Assembly: GCF_018687715.1 (NCBI RefSeq)
Contig: NC_056762.1
Span: forward strand, 25,162,864 to 25,226,863
DNA length: 64,000 bases
From: Carya illinoinensis
Taxonomy: Eukaryota > Streptophyta > Magnoliopsida > Fagales > Juglandaceae
Direction of reading: 5' to 3'
Of the stretch, positions 41,814 to 53,395 are shown piece by piece. The position numbers and the translations under genes were made by a program. Position 1 is the stretch's first letter. Each line of letters begins with the position of its first letter. The notes beneath the pieces were generated by a model. The model did no database searches, was not told the origin of the DNA, and worked only from the letters and a program-made list of their open reading frames with translations.

Positions 41814-44800
41814 GGTTCGGCTCTGGGTAAAACCATATGTCCCATAGGTGGAGTACCAGAAAGTTTTAAAAGCTTGTGTTAAAATTATTTTAATTTATTT
41901 AAGTTGAATTGTTTTTCTTTAACTTGATTCGATTTTATTTGATTTGAATTTATTTTATTTTATTCCATTTGATTTGGTTTGGTTTGATTTGATTTTATTT
42001 GAATTGCAAGTATGTTGTTTTATTTGTTTTATTTTAAGTTGCTTTGTTTTGTTTTTTCCGGAGTTAAAAAAGTGGGGTTGAGGATTGTGCTATGGCAGGA
42101 GGACGGTACTATTGAGAATGTCATTGATAGGAATAAATACTTAGTGTAGTAGGGTTGAATTTTATAGAGGTGGGTTACTTTTATAATATTGTGGCTAGAA
42201 GGGAACGACATGGATTAGGCAATCTCTTGGGAGTAGGAATGTAAGTTGCAACTAAGGAGGGGAGTTAGCTTTAAGTCACTTAAGATGGTTGAGATCTTAG
42301 GTTTTGTAGAATTTATGTAATGAGGCTATAGAATAGGAGAGTGTAGGTTCAACGAACTTTAAGGATTGGTTTAAGATAATTTTATCTAAGGTTTGAGGCC
42401 TTATAGATTTTAGGAAATAAGATTTTGGTAATTAAGGTGTTAGGTTCGACATGCTTTGGGGGAAATAATTAAATTTCAAGTTTTAAATTTCGCTGATTCG
42501 GATGAACAATTTGGTGGCAATTGGGGTTTTAAAATTTACAAGTTTTAAGGTGAATGTTTTCAATTAAAGCCATCAATCTCGAGAATTTCAGAAAATGATT
42601 TATTATCCGTTAATGTATTAGATTTTAAAAGCTTTGGGAACCGATTGTTCTATTATGGGGTGTAAGCTAATTGATCTTAGAAATTCTAGAAATTATTCTT
42701 ATTTGATTTAAGGTTTTAGAATTGCAGAGTTGAAGGACCAATTTATAATAAGAGTTGAGTTCTTAGTTTTACAAACTTGGTGTGCTAGCTTGATCCACTC
42801 TGGAGAGTGATTAGTTTGCAACCATTAAAATGGGGTTGATTAGAGTTTAGTTAATAATATGAAATTTTTCTGGGGTACATTTCTTTGAGAATGGAAGGTA
42901 ATGATTTAGCTCATATACTTCTTTGAGGACTGTAGATATTGACTTAGTTCAGAAAATGACTATTGTTAACTCGAGGTTGTAGTAATCGAGTTTTAGGAAA
43001 TGATTTTTATCGGTTCAGAAGAAATAGATCCATTGAGGTTTTGGAAGCAATAGTTTAATTGTTGGTATTGAATTCGATTGAAGTTGAGACCTTATGTTCC
43101 AGAGACTTTTGGGAACGGATTATTAGCAGGTTTAAGGTAATTTTCAGTACAAAGCTTTAAGCGATAACTATTTGCTGATGTTAAGGGTATAAGTTAAGCA
43201 GATATAGGAATGATTCATGTTGATTTGCGGATATAAGTCCAGATGATGGAAATAGTAGTAATGGATTACTTGTACGTTGGAATGACTATTGGTTTCGGCT
43301 AAGGACGTATGAGATTGACACGTGATAGTGGTGAATCGATTGGAGCGTTTAGTCGAAACGTGTTACTCAATGGAATGTTGGTTGGCAATAATTGTTATAG
43401 CTCGAGGTTATAGTGACAAGTTTTAGGATTGATTCATACCGAGTTGAGGATAATAGATGATGCAGGTTTTGGGAAATGAAATTTTGTTTATTTTGAGGAT
43501 AAGGTACAGATGTTGGAAATGGAAGTGATGGATCACTTATACATTAGAATGATTATTGATCTTAGCTAAGGGTACATGAGATCCATTTATAGTGGTGGTG
43601 AGGATGTATGGATTTCGGAGAGTACAAATCCTAGTCTCTTTTTGGCTTGAGAGAAGTGGCTTTGGTGAGTACTGAAGTGGATTAGATGTGATAGTATTAA
43701 ATTCAATAGATTTTAACTTCGAGTTCTTAGTGAGTTGATCGGAGTGTACAGTTGAAGTGGGTTACCAATTGGAGTGATGGTTGGCATTTATTGTTGAAAC
43801 TATCTTCAAGAATTAATTGTGACTTGAGGTCACATAGGAATTTAAATTTTGAGGCTATACTTTCCTTTGGAGTTTGAGTGTCCAGTTAGGAGAATTATAG
43901 ACATTTTATTTAACTTGAAGAGAGGTTGTTGGGTCGCCATGTGTAATGGATAATAAAATCTTGAAAGTGGAAGTTTGGGAATCAACGGTGATTAGCCTAA
44001 ATAGGTACGTAAGGTAATAAGCAGTAGGAGTCAGGAGGGTAGTGCCATAGTTTTGATGGATTGGAGGTTTGAATAGTATGGCCTATCTTGAGATTTATTT
44101 TTGTATGCAATTGAAGGAAATAGTCGTGCTAATATGAGGGTTATGAGAATAGAAGTAGGTAAGTGAGTTTACAAGAAGGGTTCATTAAGGTTATGGTGAA
44201 TTTAATCGTGGTTCGTAGTGAATTTAGTTATCTCTAAATTAGACGACATTCAGAATTTAGGTGATGATCTTGAAAGTGTAAGTTGTTAGGTAGGAGTTAT
44301 AGGTGCTTTATCAGTTGGTCGGGACGGATTCGAGCCTTATGTTCTTTATCTTAGATGAGATTGGCGTATTTTGAGATAATGATACTTGTTTTTAATTTGG
44401 AAGGTTGCAATTGATTGATATCATCTTCTTTGTTGACGATCATGGGTGTCGTTGCGGAATTTTGATTTAATTAAGGTAGCTAGAGATAATTGAGGAATAG
44501 GAGTGATAGTTCATGATTTTGGGAGACTTTATTTTCTATCAAAATGTGGCAAAGGATTTTCTTGCTTCCAGGTGTTAGAGTTAGCTTGTACTTAAGGGAG
44601 TTAATTTATGAGGATATAGTCTTTTTGCTTTTTGGCGAGTTATCAGAGTGCGCATGGAAGCATGATATTTTGGAGATAATTAGGTGTGCTGATTTTGAGT
44701 AATTAGTGATGACTTAAAATTTCGAGAAGGTGCTTGTAATTGGAGAGTAATATTTTGTTTGGGCAAATTATGTTTATTGATGGTTTATTTTGGAAGTGAC

Positions 44801-45170
44801 TATTAGGTTACCAAGATATAGTATACAATGAAAGTTTCGATGATATAGCATGAAGGTTGATTGAGGTTAATACAATTCATTCTAAGAAGTAATAATTTTT
44901 AGAATTTTCTTGGGTGTGGTTTTGAAGTTCTTGACGATATGGTGATTCCGGTTTACGTGGCTGCTTTAGGAGTTCTAGACGTGATGCGTCCCTGGGAGAC
45001 TAGTACGAATATGATGGAATTGCTTTAGGAGTATAATTGGAGAGAGCTTTAATCATACTTGTGTGGAAATGGCTGATGGTATGATTTTCTCAAGTATACT
45101 CTGAGTTGCGTATTGTATCCTGCTTGGCGCTGATATTGATCTCACAAATTTCGATGACAAAATTTATTTT
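41814..45170 (+). other. Element C internal region, no coding capacity
   Basis: About 3.4 kb without a recognisable domain or a frame worth reporting on the + strand; stops are frequent in all frames. The sequence is G/T-rich, with loose internal repeats, for example 43225-43300 resembling 43500-43580. It could be a fully decayed or replaced pol region. Confidence 0.85.
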
Positions 45171-45183
45171 AAGGGGAGGAAGA
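45171..45183 (+). other. Element C polypurine tract
   Basis: aaggggaggaaga, directly before the 3' LTR. Confidence 0.9.
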
Positions 45184-47506
45184 TGTGACACCTCGTTTTT
45201 ACGTGTATTTTCACTGAAAGAATATTTTAATTTAATTAATATAATAGTTCCTTTATTTTAAATTATAAGATTTTAATTGGATTTTAATTGCTGTTGAATT
45301 TAAATTGCTGTTTAATTTATTTTAGCTTGTCTTTGGATTTAAAATTAAATAGTTTTTTTTACTAGTTATTTATTATATTTTAGCTTTACGTTGTGTTTAA
45401 AATATTTTCTTAGTTTTATTGCTTTTAAACTTATTTTCGTTGGATCAGTTGTTGGACTCTAAAGGTGAGGATTGGACCTCATTTCTTTTCTTTTCTTTTT
45501 CTTTTTCCCTTTTTCCTTTTATTTTTCTTCTTTTCTTTCTTTTCTTTCTTTTTCTTCTTCTTTTTCTTCCCGTTTTCCCTCTCCCCGTGCGCAGCAACAG
45601 CTCTCCTTTCCCTTTCATCGCCGCCCCTTTGACCGCCCGGTGCGCCGCTGTCCAGCGGCTGTGTTGTACACCACCCCCACCATTCTCTTCCCCTCCCACC
45701 AGAGATCATCCCCACCAATTTTCAGAGCCATCAGACCAGCCGTTAGCCGCCACGAGCCCCTGGAAGTCACGGCACCTGCCTGTTTTTCTCCCTTGTTGCC
45801 GGTTGCTTTCGCAGCCCAGAACCACCGCTCGCCGGCGGCGTGGCCTACACCACCCACCCAGTTTTCTTCCCCTCTCACCGGTGAACATCCCCACCAAGTT
45901 TCACCTCCATCCGAGCCACCGTTAGCCACCACGAGCTCCTCCAAACCATACGGTTTTTCACCAATTCTGGCGCCGTCGCACCACCTCCGGCCACCATCTC
46001 TTCACAGCTTCTTCCCCTACCTCTTGCCGACCTAAACCACCCATTTCAGACCTCGATCCGTTGCAGGAGCAGCTCCCACTAGCTCAACTCCCTTCAACCC
46101 CTTTTTGGCCTTGGACCGCCATTTCCACCACCACCCACGGCCAAAACTCGTTTCCCTTAACTTTATAAACATCCTTAGACCATTCCCTATCAATCTCGAG
46201 CTTTGGTTTGTCCCCGTTCAAAAGTGGGTATTTTACAACCCACGGCCACAGTGAAATTTCACTGTTATGTTACTTTTCTTCCGCCGTTTGCAACGCCGCG
46301 AGCTTTCTAAAAATACCATATAGCGCGGTAAGTATTTTTCAAACCCTACTTTTAGATTTAAATATATTTTGCTCATTCAATAATTATTTGTTGTTGGTTG
46401 GTTGATTCCGGACTGAGTCCGAGGAGTTCGGGGGTCGGATGGATGAAAGACGGAGTTGCTTGATTTATTGATTTATGGTTGGTTGATCGTTTTGTGCATT
46501 GAAATCGCATTTACATGGTGCATGCACGTTCGTTTTATTTAATTTGAGAAAATCCTGTTTTATTGGCGTAAGTGGATTTTCGGGTGTGTGTGTATCACGA
46601 CCCCAACCCGGAATGGAGTATTATCCCGGTGGAGCTCCTCTGGTCACTCGGGAGCGTAATAAACTGAGTGACGTCCCTTGAGTTGTCGCTGGGGGACGAC
46701 GGGAGCGGGGGCTAGGGGATGCTTGGCTACGAACTCGCCGGGCGCGGAACCGGGCATCGCTCTACGCACTGACTTCGTGGCCCTTCGCTGGCGAGGGCTA
46801 GAGGATGCTTGGCTACGAACGCGCGGGGTGCAGAACTGGGCATCGCTCGTTTAGGTGTCACATATGTGGTCGTTACCTACAGTGTAGCACTGGAGCCAGG
46901 GTGTGCGGATGACCCCTAGGGGAGGTCATGGTGCATACGGATTAATTGGTTAACGGTTTGAGTTGGATATGGGCCAAATGTGACTTTTGGCGTGATATTT
47001 GGAAAGGTTATGTTTTTGGGCCAAATGGGATTTTTGGCATACATGGAAAAAATATGATTTTATGGGTTTTGTGCATTGGCATCCTTTCAAGCATATTGTT
47101 TGAGTTTTATATGTTTTTATCTGGTGATGTTTGGATTTTACTTACCTGCGGCACCATTTTTGGTACCGTAGATTTTGGTGCAGAGATCGAGGATGAGGAA
47201 GAGGAGGCTGAGCCTGAGGATGCGGCTCCGCCAGGGTGCTGAAGTTAAAGTTAAAGTTTTGTTATTTGGTTTAAAACTATATTTGTGTTTTATAATATTT
47301 TATTATGTATGTTTTGAACAACTTTGTATTGAATTAAGAAAAATTCTAGTACTTAGTTATTGACTTTGCTTTTCGCTGCGTATTTCTCGTGCACATTCGT
47401 CGATTTTACACACACTTGGCACGTCGATAGGGTGGTGACCCGTGATGTCATCATCCGGACGTCTCGATTTTCCTGTGTCTGTGCGTGGGGATTTGGGGGC
47501 GTCACA
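45184..47506 (+). repeat. Element C 3' LTR
   Basis: 2323 bp, same layout as the 5' LTR. Near its end a 98-codon frame (46946-47242) finishes with an acidic stretch (EIEDEEEEAEPED); in the 5' LTR the same frame stops earlier. Confidence 0.93.
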
Positions 47507-48261
47507 ACAAGCAACTCACACATAGAACTATTAGGCACAAAAAGTCTATTATCTCTAAACAAGTACCAATCTAATCTATAGAACTTACCAAACGATATTT
47601 TCTCACATACTCTATACACACTAGCCAAGCCATCATCTTTAACATACAATTTCTTATCATATTCAAGTCTCAATAATTTTGTATCTAAAATGATGACAAG
47701 GACATACCTTATTGCTAAAACATCAAATACAAAATTTTTCTTACCATGTGTGTACTGAATTACATGAGGATATGTCTCAATGAATTGAACCCACTTGGCA
47801 TGTATTCTATCCAACTTAACTTGTCCCTTCAAGTGCATCAAGGACTTATGCTCTTTAAATAAAGGTCGGCTAGAGATTGTCGCACCTAGCACATGATCAA
47901 TGTATTGCTCTATCTCTTTAATAGGTGGCAATCCACTAAACATATCGCTAGGAATCATGACCTCATATCCCTGCAACAAAGAGATAACAACACTAGGTGA
48001 AGATTTGTTAAGTCCGTTAGTATTAAAATTTGCCTTAGCATAATAACTCACTTCTCTCTTTGTTTTTCTCTCACTTTCTTCACTCTCATTTTTCTTTTCA
48101 CTCTCTTTTTTTCTTGTGGTTTTAACCTCACCCTTATTTCTTTCACTCTCTTTTTCCTTTACACTCTCTTTTTTTTCAATCCCTTTTTCAACATATTTTT
48201 TTGAACTCTCGGCCTCACAATTGTTTTTCAACTCATTCTCTTTTTTTTCTTGAGGTTTCAC
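47507..48261 (-). pseudogene. Gypsy B pol remnant: linker, RNase H end, integrase start
   Basis: The minus-strand frame starts in a Lys/Glu/Ser-rich, low-complexity linker. It then gives DMFSGLPPIKEIEQYIDHVL (the segment between protease and reverse transcriptase) and jumps to KLDRIHAKWVQFIETYPHVI and KFYRLDWYLFRDNRLFVPNS (end of RNase H and start of integrase). The reverse transcriptase core is missing, so the element has an internal deletion of several hundred codons. Element C interrupts the next conserved segment. Confidence 0.85.
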
Positions 48262-48306
48262 TATTTATTTCTTCCTCAACCTCACTTTTACTCTTTTCTT
48301 TTTCTT

Positions 48307-48308
<2 letters not shown>

Positions 48309-48350
<42 letters not shown>
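48309..48350. repeat. Poly-T run in gypsy B
   Basis: 42 T, inside the low-complexity linker. Confidence 0.9.
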
Positions 48351-48352
<2 letters not shown>

Positions 48353-48451
48353 CAATCTCAGTTTCTCTCTTTCTTTGTTGATCAACCTCAGTTTCACTCT
48401 TTCTTTTTTGATCAATCTCACTTTTCAACTTCAGTTAGTCCCCATGGTCCT

Positions 48452-49147
48452 GTGGTAGGTTAAAGGAGCAAGTTTGATTGTTTTTCCATTCTTTTCAAAA
48501 CTGTACATATTCTTGACCCCATCATGGATCACCCTTCTATCATACTGTCATGGCCTCGCCAACAAAATATGGCCAGCATGTATAGTCACTACATCACAAA
48601 GCACCTCATCCTTGTAGTTCCTAATTGAAAAAGATATTAACACTTGCTTATTTACCCTAACCTCCCCACAATCATTCAACCACTTCAACTTGTATGGTCT
48701 AGGGTGTTTCAAGGCAGGTAAATTCAATTTCTCAACAAAATTAGTGCTAGCAACATCAGTACAACTTCTCCCATCAATGATCATACTACATACCTTGTTG
48801 TTGATGTGACATCTAGTATGAAAAATGTACTCTCTTTGCTGCTCTATATCATCTATCTTAAATTCTGTATTGGGACCACACCTAACAACAAGAGATTCGT
48901 TATACTCTTCATTCTTATTGTACTTATTCTCAATACTAGGCTTACGTCTCCTCCTATCTCTAGGCTTACGTCTCCTCCTATCTCTCCCACTTTGTAAATT
49001 TCTAATCAATGCACCTCGTTATTCCATCTTATCTCTCACTTCCCCTAACTTCAAATTTAACCTTTCAAACTTTTATTGCATGGACTGCAACACAAAGAAT
49101 GAATTGTCTACCACCCCCTTCGGTGTTGAGTCGCTATTATGAGACAT
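48452..49147 (-). pseudogene. Gypsy B gag start and protease remnant
   Basis: On the minus strand, gag begins at the ATG complement 49145-49147 (MSHNSDSTPKGVVDNS) and shows NLQSGRDRRRR. It then skips the gag core and zinc knuckle and enters the protease region (VCSMIIDGRSCTDVAS and YKLKWLNDCGEVRVNKQVLI), with the D-G active-site residues retained. A short insertion near 48555 breaks the frame before the PWQYDRR-like continuation. Confidence 0.85.
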
Positions 49148-49603
49148 AGTACATGCTGCACAAGAAAGAATGTTAGTGAAAAAAGACCTCACATGCTCCC
49201 TTACGTGTTTACACTCGAATAATGGCAATCCACTCGTGTATCACTCTTAATTGGTTTTTTTCCGAAAATGATTTCACACTCTCTTGCCTCTTACCTCAAG
49301 AGTTTTCCCACTCAAGTTCTTTAAGAACTTATTGAACTAAATCAATACGATACAACCTTGTTTTATTCCAACTAGTAATTAGGTCCAAGAAAACAAGAAC
49401 AAGAGAAATACGAAAAGAACAAAATGACACGAGACTCAAGGTATTTATAAGAGGGAAAGAGTAATTACAAAATAAGATAACAACTAGAATGAGTTAACAG
49501 GAGGTAATTCAGCTCCTTTAAGGACAAGACCCAATCAACAAATTTCTTTCTTTCTCTTTTATTGTAACTATGTAGCAACCATTGAATATGCTACCTTTAC
49601 TTC

Positions 49604-49606
<3 letters not shown>

Positions 49607-49667
<61 letters not shown>
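49607..49667. repeat. (TC)n microsatellite
   Basis: About 30 TC units within gypsy B's leader. Confidence 0.95.
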
Positions 49668-49670
<3 letters not shown>

Positions 49671-50062
49671 ATTTTTTTTTGATTTTTTTTCTTTTCCTTT
49701 CCTTTCTTTTCTTTTCTTTTCTTTTCTTTTCTTACCAATTCAATTACAAACAATAATATTCAGTTGTGACAATTAAACAATTGAATTCAATCACATAAAA
49801 AATGACAAGGAAATAATCAATGAAACCCTAGAAATTTTAAATCCTAGATGGTGCAAATTTTGCCAGCCCTCAAACAAAGAATTTAGCCGCCCTATGATGA
49901 TGAACATGAAACCAAAATGATAGAGTAATTTGGCAGCCCTAGGGAAAAATGAATTTCTGTACTTTATTTTTATTTTTATTTTTTTGCAACCCTAGAACAA
50001 TGAAGCTCTAGAATTAACGATACAATAAATAAAAAATAGAATCAGATCTGATTGAAAATCTG

Positions 50063-50074
50063 GCTCTGATACCA
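50063..50074 (-). other. Gypsy B primer-binding site
   Basis: gctctgatacca, the complement of the initiator tRNA-Met type site tggtatcagagc, adjacent to the right LTR. It fixes B's orientation as minus. Confidence 0.9.
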
Positions 50075-50076
50075 AA

Positions 50077-50857
50077 TGATGTGAACCCCAATCGACTCAC
50101 TTTGAGATCCAACAACAATATTAGAAAAAGAAACCCAAGAAAGCCAAACTTAAGTCAATGGATGGAGAATCTAGATCCAATGAGAAATCGTTTCAAGAAT
50201 CTAGATTATATGAAAATCTAGACCCGTTGAAGAACCCGTCTCAAGAACCCAGATTACAAAGGAGGAATGCCACAAAGGTTGTGATTTACCTTTGATAAGT
50301 TCAAACGTTCAATCAAGAACAAGAGGAGATAAACTCAACTCATAATGAATAAAATTCATCAATTTCAATAATGTCTTGCCTCCTCAAATGAAGTTACAAG
50401 TGCTTTAAATAAACAATCTCCAAAACCCTAAAGGAATAGTGTCGTGGTATTGTAGCGTGAACAGTGCCGCTCTCCAGTAACTTCTAAAACCCTAGTTCAA
50501 ATAAAATAATAACTTTCCAAATAAGCCATTGGCCAAAATATAAGGCCTTCCAAAAAATCCTGGTTCATTAGAAATAAGACGTGTGGGCTGGATTTCCCCT
50601 AAGCCCAATTATTCTAGATTAATTTCTATGACTAATAAAATAAACCCTTTTAATAAAATAATAAGTCTATGGCCTTCATTAACAGTAGGCCCAAGTCGTG
50701 TCTTTCATAGCTTGGATTAAGTGGATCAAAACTGGTTCTAGCTCTTAGTAGCTTTATCCCAATTGGATTGCACCAATCCTTGCATTGCTTCTTTGATCTT
50801 TGTGGCTCTTTATCTTGTAATTGATCCTTAAGATTTGGTCCCCCTTGGGGCCCGTCA
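50077..50857 (-). repeat. Gypsy B 5' LTR (right copy)
   Basis: 781 bp, tgatgtgaacccc to gggcccgtca; pairs with 38085-38864. Confidence 0.92.
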
Positions 50858-53038
50858 TGTTTAACCCTCTTGATATGATCTTTTAACAACCTTTAGTTTG
50901 GTTAAAATCCAAGAAGAACATGTGTTATTACTGTGATTCCAAGTGGAATCTAGACCATAAAAGGAAGACTTCTAAGTTGTTTTTGATTGAAGTGGAAGAC
51001 AAAGGGGATGAAGAATGAGAAGTGCCTACTCAGTTTTCTCAAGCTGAAGTAGGCAAAGAAATGGTGGAATTACTTGAGGTGACCAACAAACCAGAGATTT
51101 CCCTTCATGCCTTAGTGAGTCATCAAACCCTCAGAGTATGAGTGTTAAGGGTAAAGTGGCAAGGCAACGGGTGGTGTTAATGATAGATTCAGGTAGCACC
51201 CACAACTTCATAGACCGAAGTGTGGCCAAGAGGCTAAGTTTTCAATTTATTTGGAAGAAAGTGTGAAGGTAAGGGTAGGTAATGGAGACCAATTGGTTAG
51301 TGAAGGGAAATGTGGACCTATTTGTGTTAGAGTTGGCTAGGTGTGATATGGTTTTGGGAATACAGTGGCTGCAAATGTTGGGCACGTTCACATGGAATTT
51401 TAGACAACGTACTATGCAATTTTTTGTTGAGAATTAGTTTGTTACCTTGCAAGGAATGGCATCTTCTTAGCTACTAGAAGAAGTTCCCTGCAACAAGTGT
51501 AACATATTAGAAAGGAATGAAGTCATAATATAGTTAATAGAGGAGGAAGAACTCACTAGAGAACAGAATTAGTTCGAGTTAATGAAGAAGATATTACAAC
51601 AGTATGCTGAGGTATTCAAGGAATCACAAGGTCTACCACCTTTTAGAACACATGATCACTCTATCCACTTTCTGCTAGGGGTAGCCAATTTCTCTGAGGT
51701 CCTATAGGTATCATTCTTTCCAAAATAATGAAATTGAGAGGATTGTCCTAGAACTTTAAAATTCTGGGGTGATTTAGCCTAGTCAATGCCCCTATTCCTC
51801 CTTGCTGCTGCTGGTTAGGAAAAAAAAGGAATTTGGAGGATGTGTGGACTACAAGACCCTTAACCAAGTAGGTCATTGTGAAGGATAAGTTTTCCATTCT
51901 AGTAATAGAGAAATTTTTGGATGAATTGAGGAAGAGCATCTAGAGCACCTGAGGTTAACCCTAAGCATGCGGGAGAAGCATCAGTTGTTTGCTAAATTGT
52001 CTAAGTACATGTTTGGGTGTCAAGAAATTGGGTACCTAGACCATTTAATTTCTAATCAGGGGGTGAGAGTTGATCCTGAAAAGTTGAAAGCAATGGTGGA
52101 ATACCACAACCAAGGAGCATAAAGGCCCAAAGGGGATTCCTAGGATTGACCGGATATTATAGGAGATTTATCAAGGATTATGGGGTTACAACAACTACAC
52201 TTACTACATTGTTAAGAAAAACAACTTTCACTAGAATGATGAGGTAGAAAAAGACTTTGTAAAATTGAAGGAGGCCATGAGCCAGTCCCTAGTGTTAGCA
52301 CTGCCTAACTTTTTCTCAATCCTTTGTGATTGAGTGTGCTACCTTGGGGAAGGGGGTAAGGGCTATCATGATGCAGTAGGAAAGACCCATTTATTTTGTT
52401 AGTCAAGTATTGAAGGGTAGGGCTCTCCTATTATCAACTTATGAAAATGAGTTGTACGTCCTGATGGCAACAATTCATAAGTGGAGGCCCTATCTATTGG
52501 GTAGGTCTTTTGTGGTCAGAACTAACCACAATAGTCTCAAGTACCTACTTGACCAGAAAATTGGGACCCCAAGGCAGCATATGCCTTGTCTCAAAGGGAA
52601 GAAGATGATGTGACTTTGGCTCTAATTTCTATACCATCTTTGGAATGGGTAGAAGAAATCAAGCAAGCGTATTCTTTGGACCTAAGCTTAGAAAAACTAA
52701 AGGCAAAATGTGCTCAAGGGCTACTGTAAGGGAAGGGTTTCTATTCTACAAAGTTAGGCTTTACATAGCCTACTGTCCTGTGTCCAAAACTAAAATGTTG
52801 CACTTCCTACATGGCAGCACATGGGGGGTCACTAAGGGTTTGATAAAACTATCCATAGGGTGAGAAAAGAGTTCTATTAGCCTGAGTTGAAAACATATGT
52901 GAAGACCCTTATCAAAAAGTGTGAAGTTTTTCAAATACAAAAAAAAAGTCCTTCCCAAAGGGACTTCTACAGCCCCTCCAAATTCCATCTCAGCTATGGA
53001 CTCATATCACAATGAACTTCATAGAGGGGTTACCTAAT
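50858..53038 (+). pseudogene. Gypsy A: gag end, protease, RT remnant, RNase H, integrase start
   Basis: Gag resumes with a degenerate zinc knuckle (CYYCDSKWNLDHKRK, last ligand changed) at about 50930. The protease follows with MIDSGSTHNFIDRS near 51180 (Asp-Ser-Gly kept). The reverse transcriptase is reduced to edges (GLPPFRTHDHSIHF near 51630; KYMFGCQEIGYLDHLIS near 52000), with the catalytic core deleted. RNase H is readable (TYENELYVLMATIHKWRPYL, 52435). The integrase zinc-binding part follows, up to the target-like sequence at 53031. Frames change many times. Confidence 0.85.
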
Positions 53039-53395
53039 TAAAGTTTTGAATTCCGTTCTGGTGGCCGTTCCAGTTGAAGTACTAGAATGAAATAGTTTGG
53101 TACTGGTATATTTCAGTATACCGTTTCGAGATAGTCGCTATATCAACAAATTATATATATAATTACATACAAAAACTATATTCAAAGTCTTGAAAATATC
53201 AATACTTAAAAACATAATAAAAAGTAATTTGAAAAGGTGAAGTCAAGGTATTGTCAGTTGGTATTTTTCATTTGTAGGTACACATTGCTCATAAACCTAA
53301 GAGAGAGAATCTAGTCTTCTCTCTAGAGCGAGTTTCGACAAACTCTCGAGGTGGTGAGCTACAATCCCGTTGGTTTTCCAAGCCTTGGATAAACC

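Larger units (their letters stand above)
39486..47506 (+). mobile_element. Non-coding LTR retrotransposon C (LARD-like), nested in B
   Basis: 8021 bp. Flanked by a perfect 5-bp duplication acaag (39481-39485 and 47507-47511). The LTRs are 2314 and 2323 bp, begin tgtgacacctcg and end gttaca/gtcaca. The internal 3.4 kb has a primer-binding site and polypurine tract but no recognisable gag or pol. Such elements depend on proteins from relatives. The 3' internal end (aatttcgatgacaaaattt, then aaggggaggaaga) resembles the Tekay/Del branch of Ty3 chromoviruses, so it may be a derivative of that branch (inference). The first 240 bp of the LTRs differ by about 3% by eye. Confidence 0.93.
38085..50857 (-). 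mobile_element. Gypsy element B, minus strand, split by element C
   Basis: LTRs are 38085-38864 and 50077-50857 (780 and 781 bp), beginning tgatg and ending tca. Orientation is minus: the primer-binding site complement (gctctgatacca) lies just inside the right LTR, and a purine tract (as ttccccctctcctc) just inside the left LTR. The flanking direct repeat is tgtttaac (38077-38084 and 50858-50865), eight bases. The LTRs differ at roughly 9% of the first 115 positions by eye, so B is older than C. Protein domains are heavily deleted. Confidence 0.9.
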
